64,000 nt of DNA, from contig NZ_JAANAS010000033.1 of NCBI RefSeq assembly GCF_011089875.1, positions 1 to 64,000 of the forward strand, read 5' to 3'. Made by a program: the position numbers and the translations under genes. The notes under the pieces are model-generated. The model had not been told where the DNA came from. It saw only the letters and a list, made by a program, of their open reading frames with translations, and ran no database searches. Below, piece after piece: positions 43,136-52,548 of this stretch. Every line of letters begins with the position of its first letter. Within the stretch, counting starts at the first letter, position 1. Origin of the DNA: Psychroflexus maritimus (GTDB lineage Bacteria > Bacteroidota > Bacteroidia > Flavobacteriales > Flavobacteriaceae).

Positions 43136-43411
43136 ATGCATTTAGAAATTGTAACCCCAGAACAAGTATTGTTTAGTAACGAAATAGATGTGGTAAATGT
43201 GCCCGGTATTAACGGAGAATTCCAAATCTTAAACAATCACGCTGCGGTGGTGTCTGTGCTTCAAAAAGGCTACATTAAATTAGATCAAAATACGCAACTC
43301 AAAGATGGCGTAAAGGATAAATTTCAAAAAATAAACGATAAATTATGCTTTCCTGTAGATGGAGGTGTAATTGAACTAAAAGATAATAAAGTTATCATTT
43401 TAGTAGATTAA
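43136..43411 (+). CDS. atpC: ATP synthase F1 subunit epsilon, short form
   Basis: 91 residues that cover only the N-terminal beta-sandwich of epsilon (LEIVTPEQVLFSNEIDVVNV, GEFQILNNHAAVVSVL). The C-terminal helical hairpin, which inhibits ATP hydrolysis in many bacteria, is missing. Flavobacterial epsilon is commonly short. It lies 10 nt after atpD and is followed by a strong terminator. Confidence 0.92.
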   Translation: MHLEIVTPEQVLFSNEIDVVNVPGINGEFQILNNHAAVVSVLQKGYIKLDQNTQLKDGVKDKFQKINDKLCFPVDGGVIELKDNKVIILVD

Positions 43412-43435
43412 AACCAGTTTTTTTAAATGAATTTT

Positions 43436-43466
43436 AAGACCGACTATCTTGTCGGTCTTTTTTTGT
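43436..43466 (+). terminator. terminator after atpDC
   Basis: AAGACCGAC (43436-43444), loop of 6, GTCGGTCTT (43451-43459), then a T-run. Confidence 0.9.
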
Positions 43467-43542
43467 TGCTTTAGTTTTTGAGATGCAATACAAATTCCAT
43501 TTAAAAACAGACTCACCAATTTCATGTTTCTTTTAGAAAGCT

Positions 43543-43550
43543 TACTTTTG
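43543..43550 (+). promoter_or_regulatory. -7 element TACTTTTG of leuS
   Basis: An exact TAnnTTTG match followed by C, 38 nt before the leuS ATG. Confidence 0.55.
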
Positions 43551-43588
43551 CATTTTTAAAAAGAATAAAGTTAGCTAAAAATAAACCT

Positions 43589-46405
43589 ATGCAATATAAT
43601 TTCAATGAAATTGAAGCCAAATGGCAAAAAAAATGGGCAGACGAAAAAACCTTTCAAGTAAATTCTAACCAAGGGAAGAAAAAATTTTATGGTTTAGATA
43701 TGTTTCCCTACCCCTCTGGAGCCGGGCTTCATGTAGGGCACCCATTAGGTTATATTGCTAGCGATATTGTTGCTCGTTATAAACGGCATCTAGGTTACAA
43801 TGTGCTGCATCCACAAGGTTACGATTCTTTTGGCTTACCCGCTGAACAATATGCTATTCAAACTGGACAACATCCCGCAAAAACTACACAAGCCAATATT
43901 CAAAGATACCGTAAGCAATTAGATCAAATCGGATTTTCCTTTGATTGGTCTAGGGAAGTAAGAACAAGTAATCCTGATTATTACAAGTGGACGCAGTGGA
44001 TTTTTACGCAGTTGTTTAATTCGTATTACTGTAATAAAACTGATAAAGCTAAGCCTATACAATTGCTAATTAATCATTTTGAAGAGCAAGGTAATGACGG
44101 ACTTGATGTGGCTTCAGATGAAGTTATAGCTCCTTTTAATGCAACTGATTGGAAAGAATTTTCAGCTGCTAAAAAAGAAGAAATTCTCCTTCAATACCGA
44201 TTAACTTATCTAGCAGAAACTGAAGTTAATTGGTGCCCAGCCTTAGGTACTGTTTTAGCAAACGATGAGGTAATTAATGGAAGGTCTGAGCGTGGAGGTT
44301 ATCCCGTTCAAAAGAAAAAAATGAAACAATGGAGCATGCGTATTTCTGCATACGCAGAGCGTTTGCTTAAAGACTTGAATCAACTTGATTGGAGCGATAG
44401 CATTAAAGAGGCACAAAGAAATTGGATCGGTAAAAGTGAAGGTGCTAGTGTAAAATTTAAAGTGCAAAATCATGCAGCAAACATTGAGGTATTTACCACA
44501 CGACCAGATACTATTTTTGGCGTTTCATTTATGACCTTGGCTCCTGAGCATGATTTGGTCAACCAGATTACAACTCCTGAGCAAAAGCAAAGTGTTGAAG
44601 CTTACATTAAAGCAGCTTCTTTAAAAAGTGAACGCGACAGAATGGCTGATGTAAAAACTATTTCAGGTGTTTTTACAGGAGCCTATGCAGCACATCCCTT
44701 TACAAAACAACCCATCCCCATTTGGATAGGCGATTATGTATTGGCAGGCTACGGAACTGGCGCTGTGATGGCGGTTCCTTGTGGCGACCAAAGAGACTTT
44801 GATTTTGCTAAGCATTTTAATTTGCCTATTCCTAATGTGTTTGAAGGGGTTGACGTTGCCAATGAAGCTTATACAGATAAAGAAAATGCAATTATTACAA
44901 ATTCCAATTTCCTCAACGGACTTCAAGGTAAGAAAGCAATTGAAGAGGCAATTTTAGCCTTGGAAGACGAAAAAATAGGCAAACGCCAGACAAACTTCCG
45001 ATTAAGAGATGCTGTTTTTTCACGCCAACGTTATTGGGGTGAGCCTTTTCCTGTGTATTATGTAAATGGAACCCCTAAGTTAATTAAAGAAAAACACCTC
45101 CCTTTAGTCTTACCAGAAATAGACGAATATTTACCTACTGAAGACGGTGCACCGCCTTTAGGTAGAGCAAAAAATTGGGCTTGGGACACAAAAAACAATC
45201 AAGTGGTAGAAAACACCAAAATAGACCACATCAATGTTTTTCCCTTAGAGCTAAATACAATGCCAGGATGGGCGGGAAGTTCTTGGTACATGTTCCGATA
45301 CATGGATCCACAAAATCAAGAACAAATAGCTAGTCAAGAAGCACTAAATTATTGGGAAAATGTAGATTTGTACATAGGAGGAAGTGAACATGCTACAGGA
45401 CACCTGCTGTACGCTCGTTTTTGGACAAAATTTTTAAATGATTTAGGGGTGATTCCAGTAGAAGAGCCTTTTAAAAAAATGATTAATCAGGGTATGATTT
45501 TAGGTGAAAGTGCTTTTGCTTACCGCTTAAAAGATACCAATACCCTAGTTACTAAATCTAAAGCTAAAATGGACGAGGTTGACCCCATTCATGTGGATGT
45601 TTCTATGGTAAACCTTTCTAACGAATTAGATATTGATGCATTTAAAAAATGGCGAACAGAATTTAGTACAGCAGACTTTGTTACAGAAGAAAATGGAAGT
45701 TTTGTTGTAGGAAGAGAGGTAGAAAAAATGTCTAAGTCTAAATATAATGTAGTTAATCCAGACGATATTTGTGAAACATACGGCGCAGATACACTTCGCA
45801 TGTATGAAATGTTCCTCGGTCCTATTGAACAAGCAAAACCCTGGAATACAGCAGGAATTACTGGAGTCCATAACTTTTTAAGAAAGCTATGGAAACTTTA
45901 CCATGACAAAGAAGGATTTAGTGTGATAGATCAACCTGCTTCAAAAGAAGCCTTAAAAATTCTTCATAAAACAATAAAGAAAGTAACTGAAGATATTGAA
46001 AACTTTAGCTTTAATACCTCTATTTCTACTTTTATGATTGCTGTTAATGAACTTTCAAAAATAGACTGCAACGCAAAAGAAGTTTTAAACCCTCTAGCTA
46101 TTTTAATTTCTCCATTTGCTCCGCATATTGCTGAAGAATTATGGCAAAAAATGGGACATCATGTCAGTATTTCAACCGCTCCGTATCCTAAATATGAAGA
46201 AAAGTTTCTTGTAGAAGATACCAAAACTTACCCAATTTCGTTTAATGGAAAAATGCGATTTACCTTAGACTTGTCTTTAAGTTTATCTAAAGAGGAGATT
46301 GAGGAATTAGTGATGAATGACGAAAAAACCAAGAATCAACTAGCGGGCAGAACACCTAAAAAAGTAATAGTTGTGCCTGGTAAAATAGTGAATATTGTGG
46401 GTTAA
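43589..46405 (+). CDS. leuS: leucyl-tRNA synthetase
   Basis: Charges tRNA-Leu (938 residues, class I). The HIGH-type motif is GAGLHVGHPLGYIAS near 48-55, the CP1 editing domain contains VFTTRPDTIFGVSFMTLAPE near 295 and GTGAVMAVPCGDQRDF, and the KMSKS motif is EKMSKSKYNVVNPDD near 715. A loop of about 60 residues before KMSKS (KSKAKMDEVDPIHVD) is usual for Bacteroidota. The start follows a -7 element and fits MQYNFNEIEAKWQKKW. It stands alone. Confidence 0.98.
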   Translation: MQYNFNEIEAKWQKKWADEKTFQVNSNQGKKKFYGLDMFPYPSGAGLHVGHPLGYIASDIVARYKRHLGYNVLHPQGYDSFGLPAEQYAIQTGQHPAKTTQANIQRYRKQLDQIGFSFDWSREVRTSNPDYYKWTQWIFTQLFNSYYCNKTDKAKPIQLLINHFEEQGNDGLDVASDEVIAPFNATDWKEFSAAKKEEILLQYRLTYLAETEVNWCPALGTVLANDEVINGRSERGGYPVQKKKMKQWSMRISAYAERLLKDLNQLDWSDSIKEAQRNWIGKSEGASVKFKVQNHAANIEVFTTRPDTIFGVSFMTLAPEHDLVNQITTPEQKQSVEAYIKAASLKSERDRMADVKTISGVFTGAYAAHPFTKQPIPIWIGDYVLAGYGTGAVMAVPCGDQRDFDFAKHFNLPIPNVFEGVDVANEAYTDKENAIITNSNFLNGLQGKKAIEEAILALEDEKIGKRQTNFRLRDAVFSRQRYWGEPFPVYYVNGTPKLIKEKHLPLVLPEIDEYLPTEDGAPPLGRAKNWAWDTKNNQVVENTKIDHINVFPLELNTMPGWAGSSWYMFRYMDPQNQEQIASQEALNYWENVDLYIGGSEHATGHLLYARFWTKFLNDLGVIPVEEPFKKMINQGMILGESAFAYRLKDTNTLVTKSKAKMDEVDPIHVDVSMVNLSNELDIDAFKKWRTEFSTADFVTEENGSFVVGREVEKMSKSKYNVVNPDDICETYGADTLRMYEMFLGPIEQAKPWNTAGITGVHNFLRKLWKLYHDKEGFSVIDQPASKEALKILHKTIKKVTEDIENFSFNTSISTFMIAVNELSKIDCNAKEVLNPLAILISPFAPHIAEELWQKMGHHVSISTAPYPKYEEKFLVEDTKTYPISFNGKMRFTLDLSLSLSKEEIEELVMNDEKTKNQLAGRTPKKVIVVPGKIVNIVG

Positions 46406-46485
46406 ATTAAAAATTTATTAAAGATTAACCTGAATTCAAATTTGGCTAAAAATTTGATTAGTGAATAATTAAAAAAATAGAAATT

Positions 46486-47178
46486 ATGATGACTTATTAT
46501 GTGCTCATTGGAGCAATTATGTTGGTGAGTTGGTACGTGAGTAGCACCTTGAAGAAAAAGTTTGAAAAGTATTCTAAACAGCATTTACAAAACGGGATGA
46601 GTGGTGCAGAAATTGCTCAAAAAATGCTTGCTGATCATGGCGTTTATGATGTAAAAGTAATTTCAACAGCTGGACGTCTCACAGATCATTACAACCCAAA
46701 AGATAAGACCGTGAATCTAAGCGAATCTGTTTACCATCAAAGAAATGCAGCGGCTGCTGCTGTAGCTGCTCATGAGGTTGGTCATGCAATACAACATGCA
46801 AAAGCCTACTCGTGGCTAGAAATGAGAAGTCAATTAGTACCCGTAGTTCAAGTGGCTTCAACTTATAGTCAATGGGTAATATTAGGCGGTTTAATTCTTT
46901 ATGGAATGGTAAGTGCAGGAGTGGGGCAGATGGTGCTTCTTGCAGGGATTATTATGTTTGGGTTAGGAACTTTATTTAGTTTTATTACTTTGCCTGTAGA
47001 GTATGATGCTAGTAATAGAGCCTTAGCTTGGTTAAAAAATCATAATATTGTCACTCCAAATGAATACAAAGATTCAGAAGACGCTTTGAAATGGGCAGCG
47101 AGGACTTATGTTGTAGCTGCCGTTGGCTCTTTAGCAACCCTGTTATATTTTATCATGATTTATTTAGGACGCGACTAA
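46486..47178 (+). CDS. zinc metallopeptidase, YugP-like
   Basis: A membrane metallopeptidase of 230 residues with an N-terminal transmembrane helix, an SGAEIAQKMLADHG segment, LTDHYNPKDKTVNLSE near 70-85, and the zinc motif AAHEVGHAIQHAKAYSW near 105-120. Two or three further transmembrane helices follow. The architecture matches the YugP/PF04298 family. The physiological substrate is unknown. It is a single gene with a terminator behind it. Confidence 0.9.
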   Translation: MMTYYVLIGAIMLVSWYVSSTLKKKFEKYSKQHLQNGMSGAEIAQKMLADHGVYDVKVISTAGRLTDHYNPKDKTVNLSESVYHQRNAAAAAVAAHEVGHAIQHAKAYSWLEMRSQLVPVVQVASTYSQWVILGGLILYGMVSAGVGQMVLLAGIIMFGLGTLFSFITLPVEYDASNRALAWLKNHNIVTPNEYKDSEDALKWAARTYVVAAVGSLATLLYFIMIYLGRD

Positions 47179-47202
47179 AAGTCTTTTTAAATAACTTTTT
47201 TT

Positions 47203-47236
47203 AAAGAGGATTACACAGATGTAATCCTCTTTTATT
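47203..47236 (+). terminator. terminator after the zinc peptidase gene
   Basis: AAAGAGGATTAC (47203-47214), a 6-nt loop and GTAATCCTCTTT (47221-47232) with following T residues. Confidence 0.88.
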
Positions 47237-47325
47237 TTTAAAGGCTCATAATTTCATTTATAGAACTAAAATATTTAGTACTTTCGCAATTCAACTTTAA
47301 TTAATCATTGAAATTTTGATACATT

Positions 47326-48879
47326 ATGAGTGATATTGCAAAAAAATACGATATTGATAAAGCGCTAGAAGCCTTTGGTATTAAGGATGAAAACTTAGGA
47401 ACTTCAACAGGAGCCGAGTTTTTTTCTAATGGAGAATTTATTGAATCATTTTCGCCAGTTGACGGTGCACATATTGGTAAAGTTAAATCTACAACTAAAG
47501 AGGATTACGAAAAAGTAGCTGCAACAGCACATGAAGGCTTTAAGGCCTGGAGAAAATGGACAGCCCCCGCCAGAGGAGAAGTAGTTAGACAATTCAACGA
47601 TGAATTGAGAAGATTAAAAGCTCCATTAGGAAAGTTGGTTTCTTATGAAATGGGTAAATCTTACCAAGAAGGACTTGGCGAAGTACAAGAAATGATTGAT
47701 ATCTGTGATTTTGCTGTAGGGCTTTCAAGACAATTATACGGTCTAACCATGCACTCTGAGCGACCAGGACACCGTATGTACGAGCAATGGCATCCTTTAG
47801 GTGTAGTTGGAGTGATTTCTGCTTTTAACTTTCCGGTAGCCGTTTGGTCATGGAATACTGCCTTGGCATGGGTATGCGGTGATGCTTGTATTTGGAAAGG
47901 TTCAGAAAAAACACCATTAACTTCGGTAGCTTGTCAAAAAATTGCAGCTAGCGTATTTGAAAAAAATGATGTGCCAGCGGGTATATCATCTTTAGTAACT
48001 GGCGATTATAAAGTTGGCGAGTACATGACTAATGACGAACGCTTGCCTTTAATTTCTGCAACAGGTTCTACTAGAATGGGAAAAATTGTAGCGCAAACTG
48101 TAGCGAAACGATTAGGAAAAACATTACTTGAGTTAGGCGGAAATAACGCTATTATTGTCACTCCAGACGCAGATATTAAAAATACAGTGATAGGTGCTGT
48201 ATTTGGTGCCGTAGGTACTTGCGGTCAACGCTGTACATCAACCCGAAGATTGATTGTTCATGAATCGGTTTATAATCAAGTAAGAGATGCTATTGTAGAT
48301 GCTTACAAGCAAATTAGGATAGGTAATCCATTAGATGAAAATAATCATGTGGGGCCGTTAATTGATAAAGATTCTGTAAAAAATTATCTCAATGCACTAG
48401 AGCAAGTCAAAAAAGAAGGAGGAAACGTGCTTGTAGAAGGAGGAGTATTAGAAGGTGAAGGCTATGAAAGCGGTTGCTACGTTAAGCCTGCAATAGCTGA
48501 AGCTGAAAACCATTTTAAAATTGTTCAACATGAAACATTTGCTCCTATTTTGTATATCATGAAATATGCTGGCAGCATTGAAAATGCAATGGAATTACAA
48601 AATGGAGTTAGACAAGGTTTGTCATCTGCAATTATGACCAATAATTTAAGAGAAGCAGAATATTTCTTGTCTGCTGAAGGTTCAGATTGTGGAATTGCCA
48701 ACGTTAATATTGGAACTTCAGGAGCCGAAATTGGAGGCGCTTTTGGTGGAGAAAAAGATACCGGCGGAGGAAGAGAGTCAGGTTCTGATGCTTGGAAAAT
48801 TTACATGAGAAGACAAACCAATACCATCAATTATACAACTGAATTACCTCTGGCACAAGGAATAAAATTTGATTTATAA
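47326..48879 (+). CDS. aminoadipic semialdehyde dehydrogenase (ALDH7 family)
   Basis: An aldehyde dehydrogenase of 517 residues of the ALDH7/antiquitin type, which oxidises alpha-aminoadipic semialdehyde (or its cyclic form, piperideine-6-carboxylate) in lysine breakdown. Diagnostic pieces are VVGVISAFNFPVAVWSWN, KTLLELGGNNAIIV (catalytic Glu) and GTCGQRCTSTRRLIVHE (catalytic Cys near 300), then GAFGGEKDTGGGRESGSDAW. Cytosolic, single gene. A near-consensus TACTTTCG lies upstream about 47278. The choice of substrate rests on family similarity. Confidence 0.92.
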   Translation: MSDIAKKYDIDKALEAFGIKDENLGTSTGAEFFSNGEFIESFSPVDGAHIGKVKSTTKEDYEKVAATAHEGFKAWRKWTAPARGEVVRQFNDELRRLKAPLGKLVSYEMGKSYQEGLGEVQEMIDICDFAVGLSRQLYGLTMHSERPGHRMYEQWHPLGVVGVISAFNFPVAVWSWNTALAWVCGDACIWKGSEKTPLTSVACQKIAASVFEKNDVPAGISSLVTGDYKVGEYMTNDERLPLISATGSTRMGKIVAQTVAKRLGKTLLELGGNNAIIVTPDADIKNTVIGAVFGAVGTCGQRCTSTRRLIVHESVYNQVRDAIVDAYKQIRIGNPLDENNHVGPLIDKDSVKNYLNALEQVKKEGGNVLVEGGVLEGEGYESGCYVKPAIAEAENHFKIVQHETFAPILYIMKYAGSIENAMELQNGVRQGLSSAIMTNNLREAEYFLSAEGSDCGIANVNIGTSGAEIGGAFGGEKDTGGGRESGSDAWKIYMRRQTNTINYTTELPLAQGIKFDL

Positions 48880-48898
48880 GATGATTTTAAACAAAAAT

Positions 48899-48929
48899 AA
48901 CAAGCGCACATGATTGCGCTTGTTTTTTG
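48899..48929 (+). terminator. terminator after the ALDH7 gene
   Basis: AACAAGCGCA (48899-48908), a 6-nt loop and TGCGCTTGTT (48915-48924), then T residues. Confidence 0.9.
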
Positions 48930-49038
48930 TCATTCAAAAATAATTTATAACTTGCATTAATAAGTTGATTATTAATTTAAAAAGGTGCTTAGGTAATTTA
49001 AAAAAGCAAATTATTTTGATTAGTTAAAATAAAACAAC

Positions 49039-49046
49039 TTACTTTG
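49039..49046 (+). promoter_or_regulatory. -7-like element TTACTTTG of the fabH operon
   Basis: One base from TAnnTTTG and followed by C; same sequence as the exonuclease promoter. It lies 59 nt before fabH. Confidence 0.45.
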
Positions 49047-49105
49047 CACATTATTTAATTATTAATTTACCTTTTCAATAAGGATTTTAGTTTAATAAAA
49101 ACTCT

Positions 49106-50101
49106 ATGAGTAAAATAAATGCAGCAATTACCGCTGTTGGTTCTTATGTGCCAGATGATGTGCTTACCAACAAGATGCTTGAAGAATTAGTAGAAACCAA
49201 TGATGAATGGATTACTACTAGAACAGGGATTAAGGAAAGAAGAATTTTAAAAGACCCTAGCAAGGGAACATCTTATTTAGGCATTAGAGCTGCCGAAAAC
49301 TTGATAGAAAAAACAGGCTTAGATCCTAAAGAAATTGATTTAGTTCTCTTTGCTACCACTACTCCAGATATGCCCGTAGCCTCAACTGCTGCCTATACAG
49401 CAACTAAAATTGGAGCGACTAACGCATTTTCATACGACTTACAAGCTGCTTGTTCTAGTTTTTTGTATGGTATGTCAACAGCATCAGCTTATATTGAAAC
49501 AGGTAGATATAAAAAAATACTGCTCATTGGAGCCGATAAAATGTCTTCAATTATAAATTATAAAGACCGAGCAACCTGTATTATCTTTGGAGATGGCGCA
49601 GGTGCTGTTCTTTTTGAGCCAAACAATGAAGGGCTTGGCCATCAAGATGAAATTTTAAGATCAGACGGCATAGGTAGGGAGTTCTTAAATATTGAAGCAG
49701 GTGGATCTTTAGTTCCTGCTAGTAAATCAACCGTAGAAAAAAATCAGCATTATGTTTATCAAGACGGTAAAACAGTTTTTAAATTTGCGGTTTCTAATAT
49801 GGCAGATGTAAGTGAAAAAATTATGCTTAGAAATAAGCTTTCTAGTGATGATGTAAATTGGCTAGTTCCTCACCAAGCGAATAAACGAATTATTGATGCA
49901 ACTTCAAAACGAATGAATTTAGCCGATGAAAAAGTGTTGATGAACATCCAGCGTTATGGTAACACAACATCAGCTACCTTACCCTTATTATTGAGTGATT
50001 ACGAAAAACAACTAAAAAAAGGAGATAACTTAGTATTTGCTGCATTTGGTGGAGGATTCACATGGGGATCTATCTACTTAAAATGGGCCTATAACTCCTA
50101 A
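49106..50101 (+). CDS. fabH: beta-ketoacyl-ACP synthase III (FabH)
   Basis: Starts fatty-acid synthesis by joining an acyl-CoA to malonyl-ACP (331 residues). The catalytic triad is present: Cys in DLQAACSSFLYG near 113, His in WLVPHQANKRI near 252 and Asn in RYGNTTSATLPL near 282. The start MSKINAAITAVGSYVPDD and the TTRTGIKERR motif fit the family. It is the first gene of fabH-accB-accC, 16 nt before accB. rpmF and the DUF177 gene, which often precede it, are not here. Confidence 0.97.
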   Translation: MSKINAAITAVGSYVPDDVLTNKMLEELVETNDEWITTRTGIKERRILKDPSKGTSYLGIRAAENLIEKTGLDPKEIDLVLFATTTPDMPVASTAAYTATKIGATNAFSYDLQAACSSFLYGMSTASAYIETGRYKKILLIGADKMSSIINYKDRATCIIFGDGAGAVLFEPNNEGLGHQDEILRSDGIGREFLNIEAGGSLVPASKSTVEKNQHYVYQDGKTVFKFAVSNMADVSEKIMLRNKLSSDDVNWLVPHQANKRIIDATSKRMNLADEKVLMNIQRYGNTTSATLPLLLSDYEKQLKKGDNLVFAAFGGGFTWGSIYLKWAYNS

Positions 50102-50117
50102 ATAAATACCCTAAACT

Positions 50118-50621
50118 ATGGATTTAAAGAACATTAAGGATTTAATTAAGTACGTTGCTAAGTCAGGTACTAGTGAAGTTAGCCTAGAAATGGATGACGT
50201 TAAAATCACCATTAAAAATGAAAATGCTAATAAAGAGAACCAAACGGTCATTCATCAAATGCCTATGCAAGCTATGGGGCAACCACAAATGCCTATGCAA
50301 GCTCAGCCCCAGCAACCACAGGCACAAAAAAGCACTCAGCCCAACGCAACCGAAAGTGCTGAACCCTCAAATGATGATAAATACATTACCGTAAAATCAC
50401 CCATTATAGGTACTTTTTACCGTAAACCATCACCCGATAAACCAGTTTTTGTTGAAGTAGGTTCGCAAATAGCTGAAGGAGATGTTTTATGTACTATTGA
50501 AGCAATGAAACTTTTTAATGAAATTGAAAGTGAAGTTTCAGGTAAAATTGTAAAGGTATTGGTAGATGATGCCTCTCCTGTTGAGTTTGATCAACCTTTA
50601 TTCTTGGTAGATCCTTCCTAA
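50118..50621 (+). CDS. accB: biotin carboxyl carrier protein of acetyl-CoA carboxylase
   Basis: Carries the biotin that shuttles CO2 in acetyl-CoA carboxylase (167 residues). The N-terminal helix (MDLKNIKDLIKYVAKSG) leads to a Pro/Gln/Met-rich linker (MPMQAMGQPQMPMQAQPQ, about 55-80) and the biotinyl domain, with the biotin attachment Lys in CTIEAMKLFNEIE near 134. It precedes accC by 44 nt in the same operon. Confidence 0.97.
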   Translation: MDLKNIKDLIKYVAKSGTSEVSLEMDDVKITIKNENANKENQTVIHQMPMQAMGQPQMPMQAQPQQPQAQKSTQPNATESAEPSNDDKYITVKSPIIGTFYRKPSPDKPVFVEVGSQIAEGDVLCTIEAMKLFNEIESEVSGKIVKVLVDDASPVEFDQPLFLVDPS

Positions 50622-50665
50622 CTTAACACTCCATAAGGAGTTTTGTTCAATTAAACTTAAAAATT

Positions 50666-52024
50666 ATGTTTAAGAAAATACTCATTGCTAACCGAGGGGA
50701 AATTGCTTTAAGAGTGATTAGAACCTGTAAGGAGATGGGCATAAATACTGTAGCTGTTTACTCTAAAGCTGATGCTGAAAGTTTGCATGTAAGATTTGCA
50801 GATGAAGCGGTTTGTATTGGGCCTGCGCCTAGTAACGAATCCTACTTAAAAATACCTAATATTATTGCAGCTGCAGAAATTACCAACGCAGATGCTATCC
50901 ACCCTGGTTACGGATTTTTATCTGAAAACGCTAATTTCTCCAAAATTTGTGCTGAACACGACATTAAGTTCATTGGGGCTTCTAGTGATATGATTGATAG
51001 AATGGGAGACAAAGCTACCGCTAAAGCTACCATGAAAGAAGCTGGTGTTCCATGTGTTCCCGGTTCTGAAGGAATTCTTACAGATTATGATGAATGTTTG
51101 AAAACAGCTAAGAAAATAGGTTTTCCTGTTATGCTAAAAGCTACTGCTGGTGGTGGTGGTAAAGGAATGAGAGCGGTTTGGAGCGAAGATAAATTAGAAG
51201 CCGCATGGGAATCTGCACGGCAAGAGGCTAAAGCTGGTTTTGGAAACGATGGAATGTATATGGAAAAACTCATTGAAGAGCCAAGACATATCGAAATTCA
51301 AATTGTAGGAGACCAAACTGGTAAAGCTTGTCACCTTTCTGAAAGAGACTGTTCGGTTCAAAGAAGACACCAAAAACTTACCGAAGAAACTCCTTCTCCT
51401 TTTATGACCAATAAACTTAGAGAAAAAATGGGTAAGGCTGCTGTGAAAGCTGCCGAATACATTGGTTATGAAGGTGCTGGTACGGTTGAATTTTTAGTCG
51501 ATAAGCACAGAAATTTCTATTTCATGGAAATGAATACGCGAATTCAGGTTGAGCACCCTATTACTGAAATGGTGGTTGATCATGATTTAATTAGAGAACA
51601 AATTCTAGTTGCTGCTGGGGTGCCAATCTCAGGAAAAGATTACTACCCCAAATTGCATAGTATTGAATGTAGAATAAATGCTGAAGACCCTTACAACGAC
51701 TTTAGACCTTCGCCTGGAAAAATAACAACATTGCACACCCCTGGTGGGCATGGAGTTCGCTTAGATACCCACGTGTATAGCGGTTATATAATTCCTCCTA
51801 ACTATGACTCTATGATTGCTAAATTAATAACTACGGCACAAACTAGAGAAGAAGCTATCAATAAAATGAAACGAGCTTTAGATGAATTTGTGGTAGAAGG
51901 AATTAAGACAACTATTCCATTTCATAGACAACTTATGGATCACCCTGATTATTTAGCAGGAAACTACACCACAAAATTTATGGAGGATTTTGTGATGGAT
52001 GATAAATATAAAGACGAAGAATAA
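50666..52024 (+). CDS. accC: acetyl-CoA carboxylase biotin carboxylase
   Basis: Carboxylates biotin on AccB using ATP and bicarbonate (452 residues). It begins [17 protein letters not shown], has the ATP-grasp Gly-rich loop [15 protein letters not shown] near 160, [16 protein letters not shown] near 235, and [16 protein letters not shown] near 290. Full length, standard ending. It closes the fabH-accB-accC operon; the carboxyltransferase subunits are not in the window. Confidence 0.98.
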   Translation: MFKKILIANRGEIALRVIRTCKEMGINTVAVYSKADAESLHVRFADEAVCIGPAPSNESYLKIPNIIAAAEITNADAIHPGYGFLSENANFSKICAEHDIKFIGASSDMIDRMGDKATAKATMKEAGVPCVPGSEGILTDYDECLKTAKKIGFPVMLKATAGGGGKGMRAVWSEDKLEAAWESARQEAKAGFGNDGMYMEKLIEEPRHIEIQIVGDQTGKACHLSERDCSVQRRHQKLTEETPSPFMTNKLREKMGKAAVKAAEYIGYEGAGTVEFLVDKHRNFYFMEMNTRIQVEHPITEMVVDHDLIREQILVAAGVPISGKDYYPKLHSIECRINAEDPYNDFRPSPGKITTLHTPGGHGVRLDTHVYSGYIIPPNYDSMIAKLITTAQTREEAINKMKRALDEFVVEGIKTTIPFHRQLMDHPDYLAGNYTTKFMEDFVMDDKYKDEE

Positions 52025-52040
52025 TTTAACTTTCTTCAAC

Positions 52041-52499
52041 CTATAGAATTATGCTCTTTTTATTTTTTAAAAAGAGCATTTTTTTATGGTAATCTAAAAT
52101 AGCTTTACTTTTAATTAAAACATCTGCGCCAATAATTCCATGAACTATAGAAGCGTCATGATCAAGTAAAGCTTGATTGATATGATTCAAATCAAATAAA
52201 ACCAAAGGCATGCTTTTTTCTTCCCAATTCCCTATTTTTAGTTCATTAGCTTCAGATGCTTTTGTTAGCATATTGCTTGCACCCGCTCCGGCTGCTCTTA
52301 TCTCACTTTCTTCAACTTGTAAATTAAAAAAATCAGCATACTTAAAATCAATACAAGAACTAGAAGCACCTGTATCTAAAATAAATTCACCCTCTACTCC
52401 ATTAATTTCAGCAAAAAGTTGCAAATGTTTAGTAGGAGTGATCACAAAAGAAGTAGATGAATAATTTTTGGCTAAGTATTTTGAATTATAAGGAGACAT
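52041..52499 (-). CDS. retropepsin-like aspartic protease domain protein
   Basis: A single-domain aspartic-protease-fold protein of 152 residues. The active-site motif is EFILDTGASSSCIDFKYAD near 45 (DTGA), and a second hydrophobic motif, IVHGIIGADVLIKSKAILDY, near 115-135 matches the flap-side ILG-type element. Retropepsins act as dimers, so this could be a soluble homodimer; no signal peptide is seen. The frame opens at 52565, but a -7 element at 52514-52521 lies inside that extension, so the ATG at 52499 is used. Convergent with accC, divergent from tatD. Confidence 0.82.
   Translation of the reverse strand: MSPYNSKYLAKNYSSTSFVITPTKHLQLFAEINGVEGEFILDTGASSSCIDFKYADFFNLQVEESEIRAAGAGASNMLTKASEANELKIGNWEEKSMPLVLFDLNHINQALLDHDASIVHGIIGADVLIKSKAILDYHKKMLFLKNKKSIIL
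52051..52085 (+). terminator. terminator after accC, inside the convergent gene
   Basis: ATGCTCTTTTT (52051-52061) and AAAAAGAGCAT (52069-52079) pair, then T7. It overlaps the last codons of the minus-strand retropepsin-like gene, whose stop is at 52041. Confidence 0.88.
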
Positions 52500-52513
52500 T
52501 TTTTGTTTTTTCG

Positions 52514-52521
52514 CAAATATA
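52514..52521 (-). promoter_or_regulatory. -7 element TATATTTG of the retropepsin-like gene
   Basis: An exact TAnnTTTG match followed by C on the minus strand, 14 nt before the ATG at 52499. Confidence 0.6.
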
Positions 52522-52536
52522 GCGTAAGATTTTAAA

Positions 52537-52544
52537 TAAATTTG
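52537..52544 (+). promoter_or_regulatory. -7 element TAAATTTG of tatD
   Basis: An exact TAnnTTTG match followed by CCAC and then the ATG at 52549: a leaderless or nearly leaderless arrangement. Confidence 0.6.
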
Positions 52545-52548
52545 CCAC

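Noticed and set aside
50194-50394. 66-residue plus-strand ORF inside accB
   Set aside because: An alternative frame of the repetitive Pro/Gln/Met linker of BCCP.
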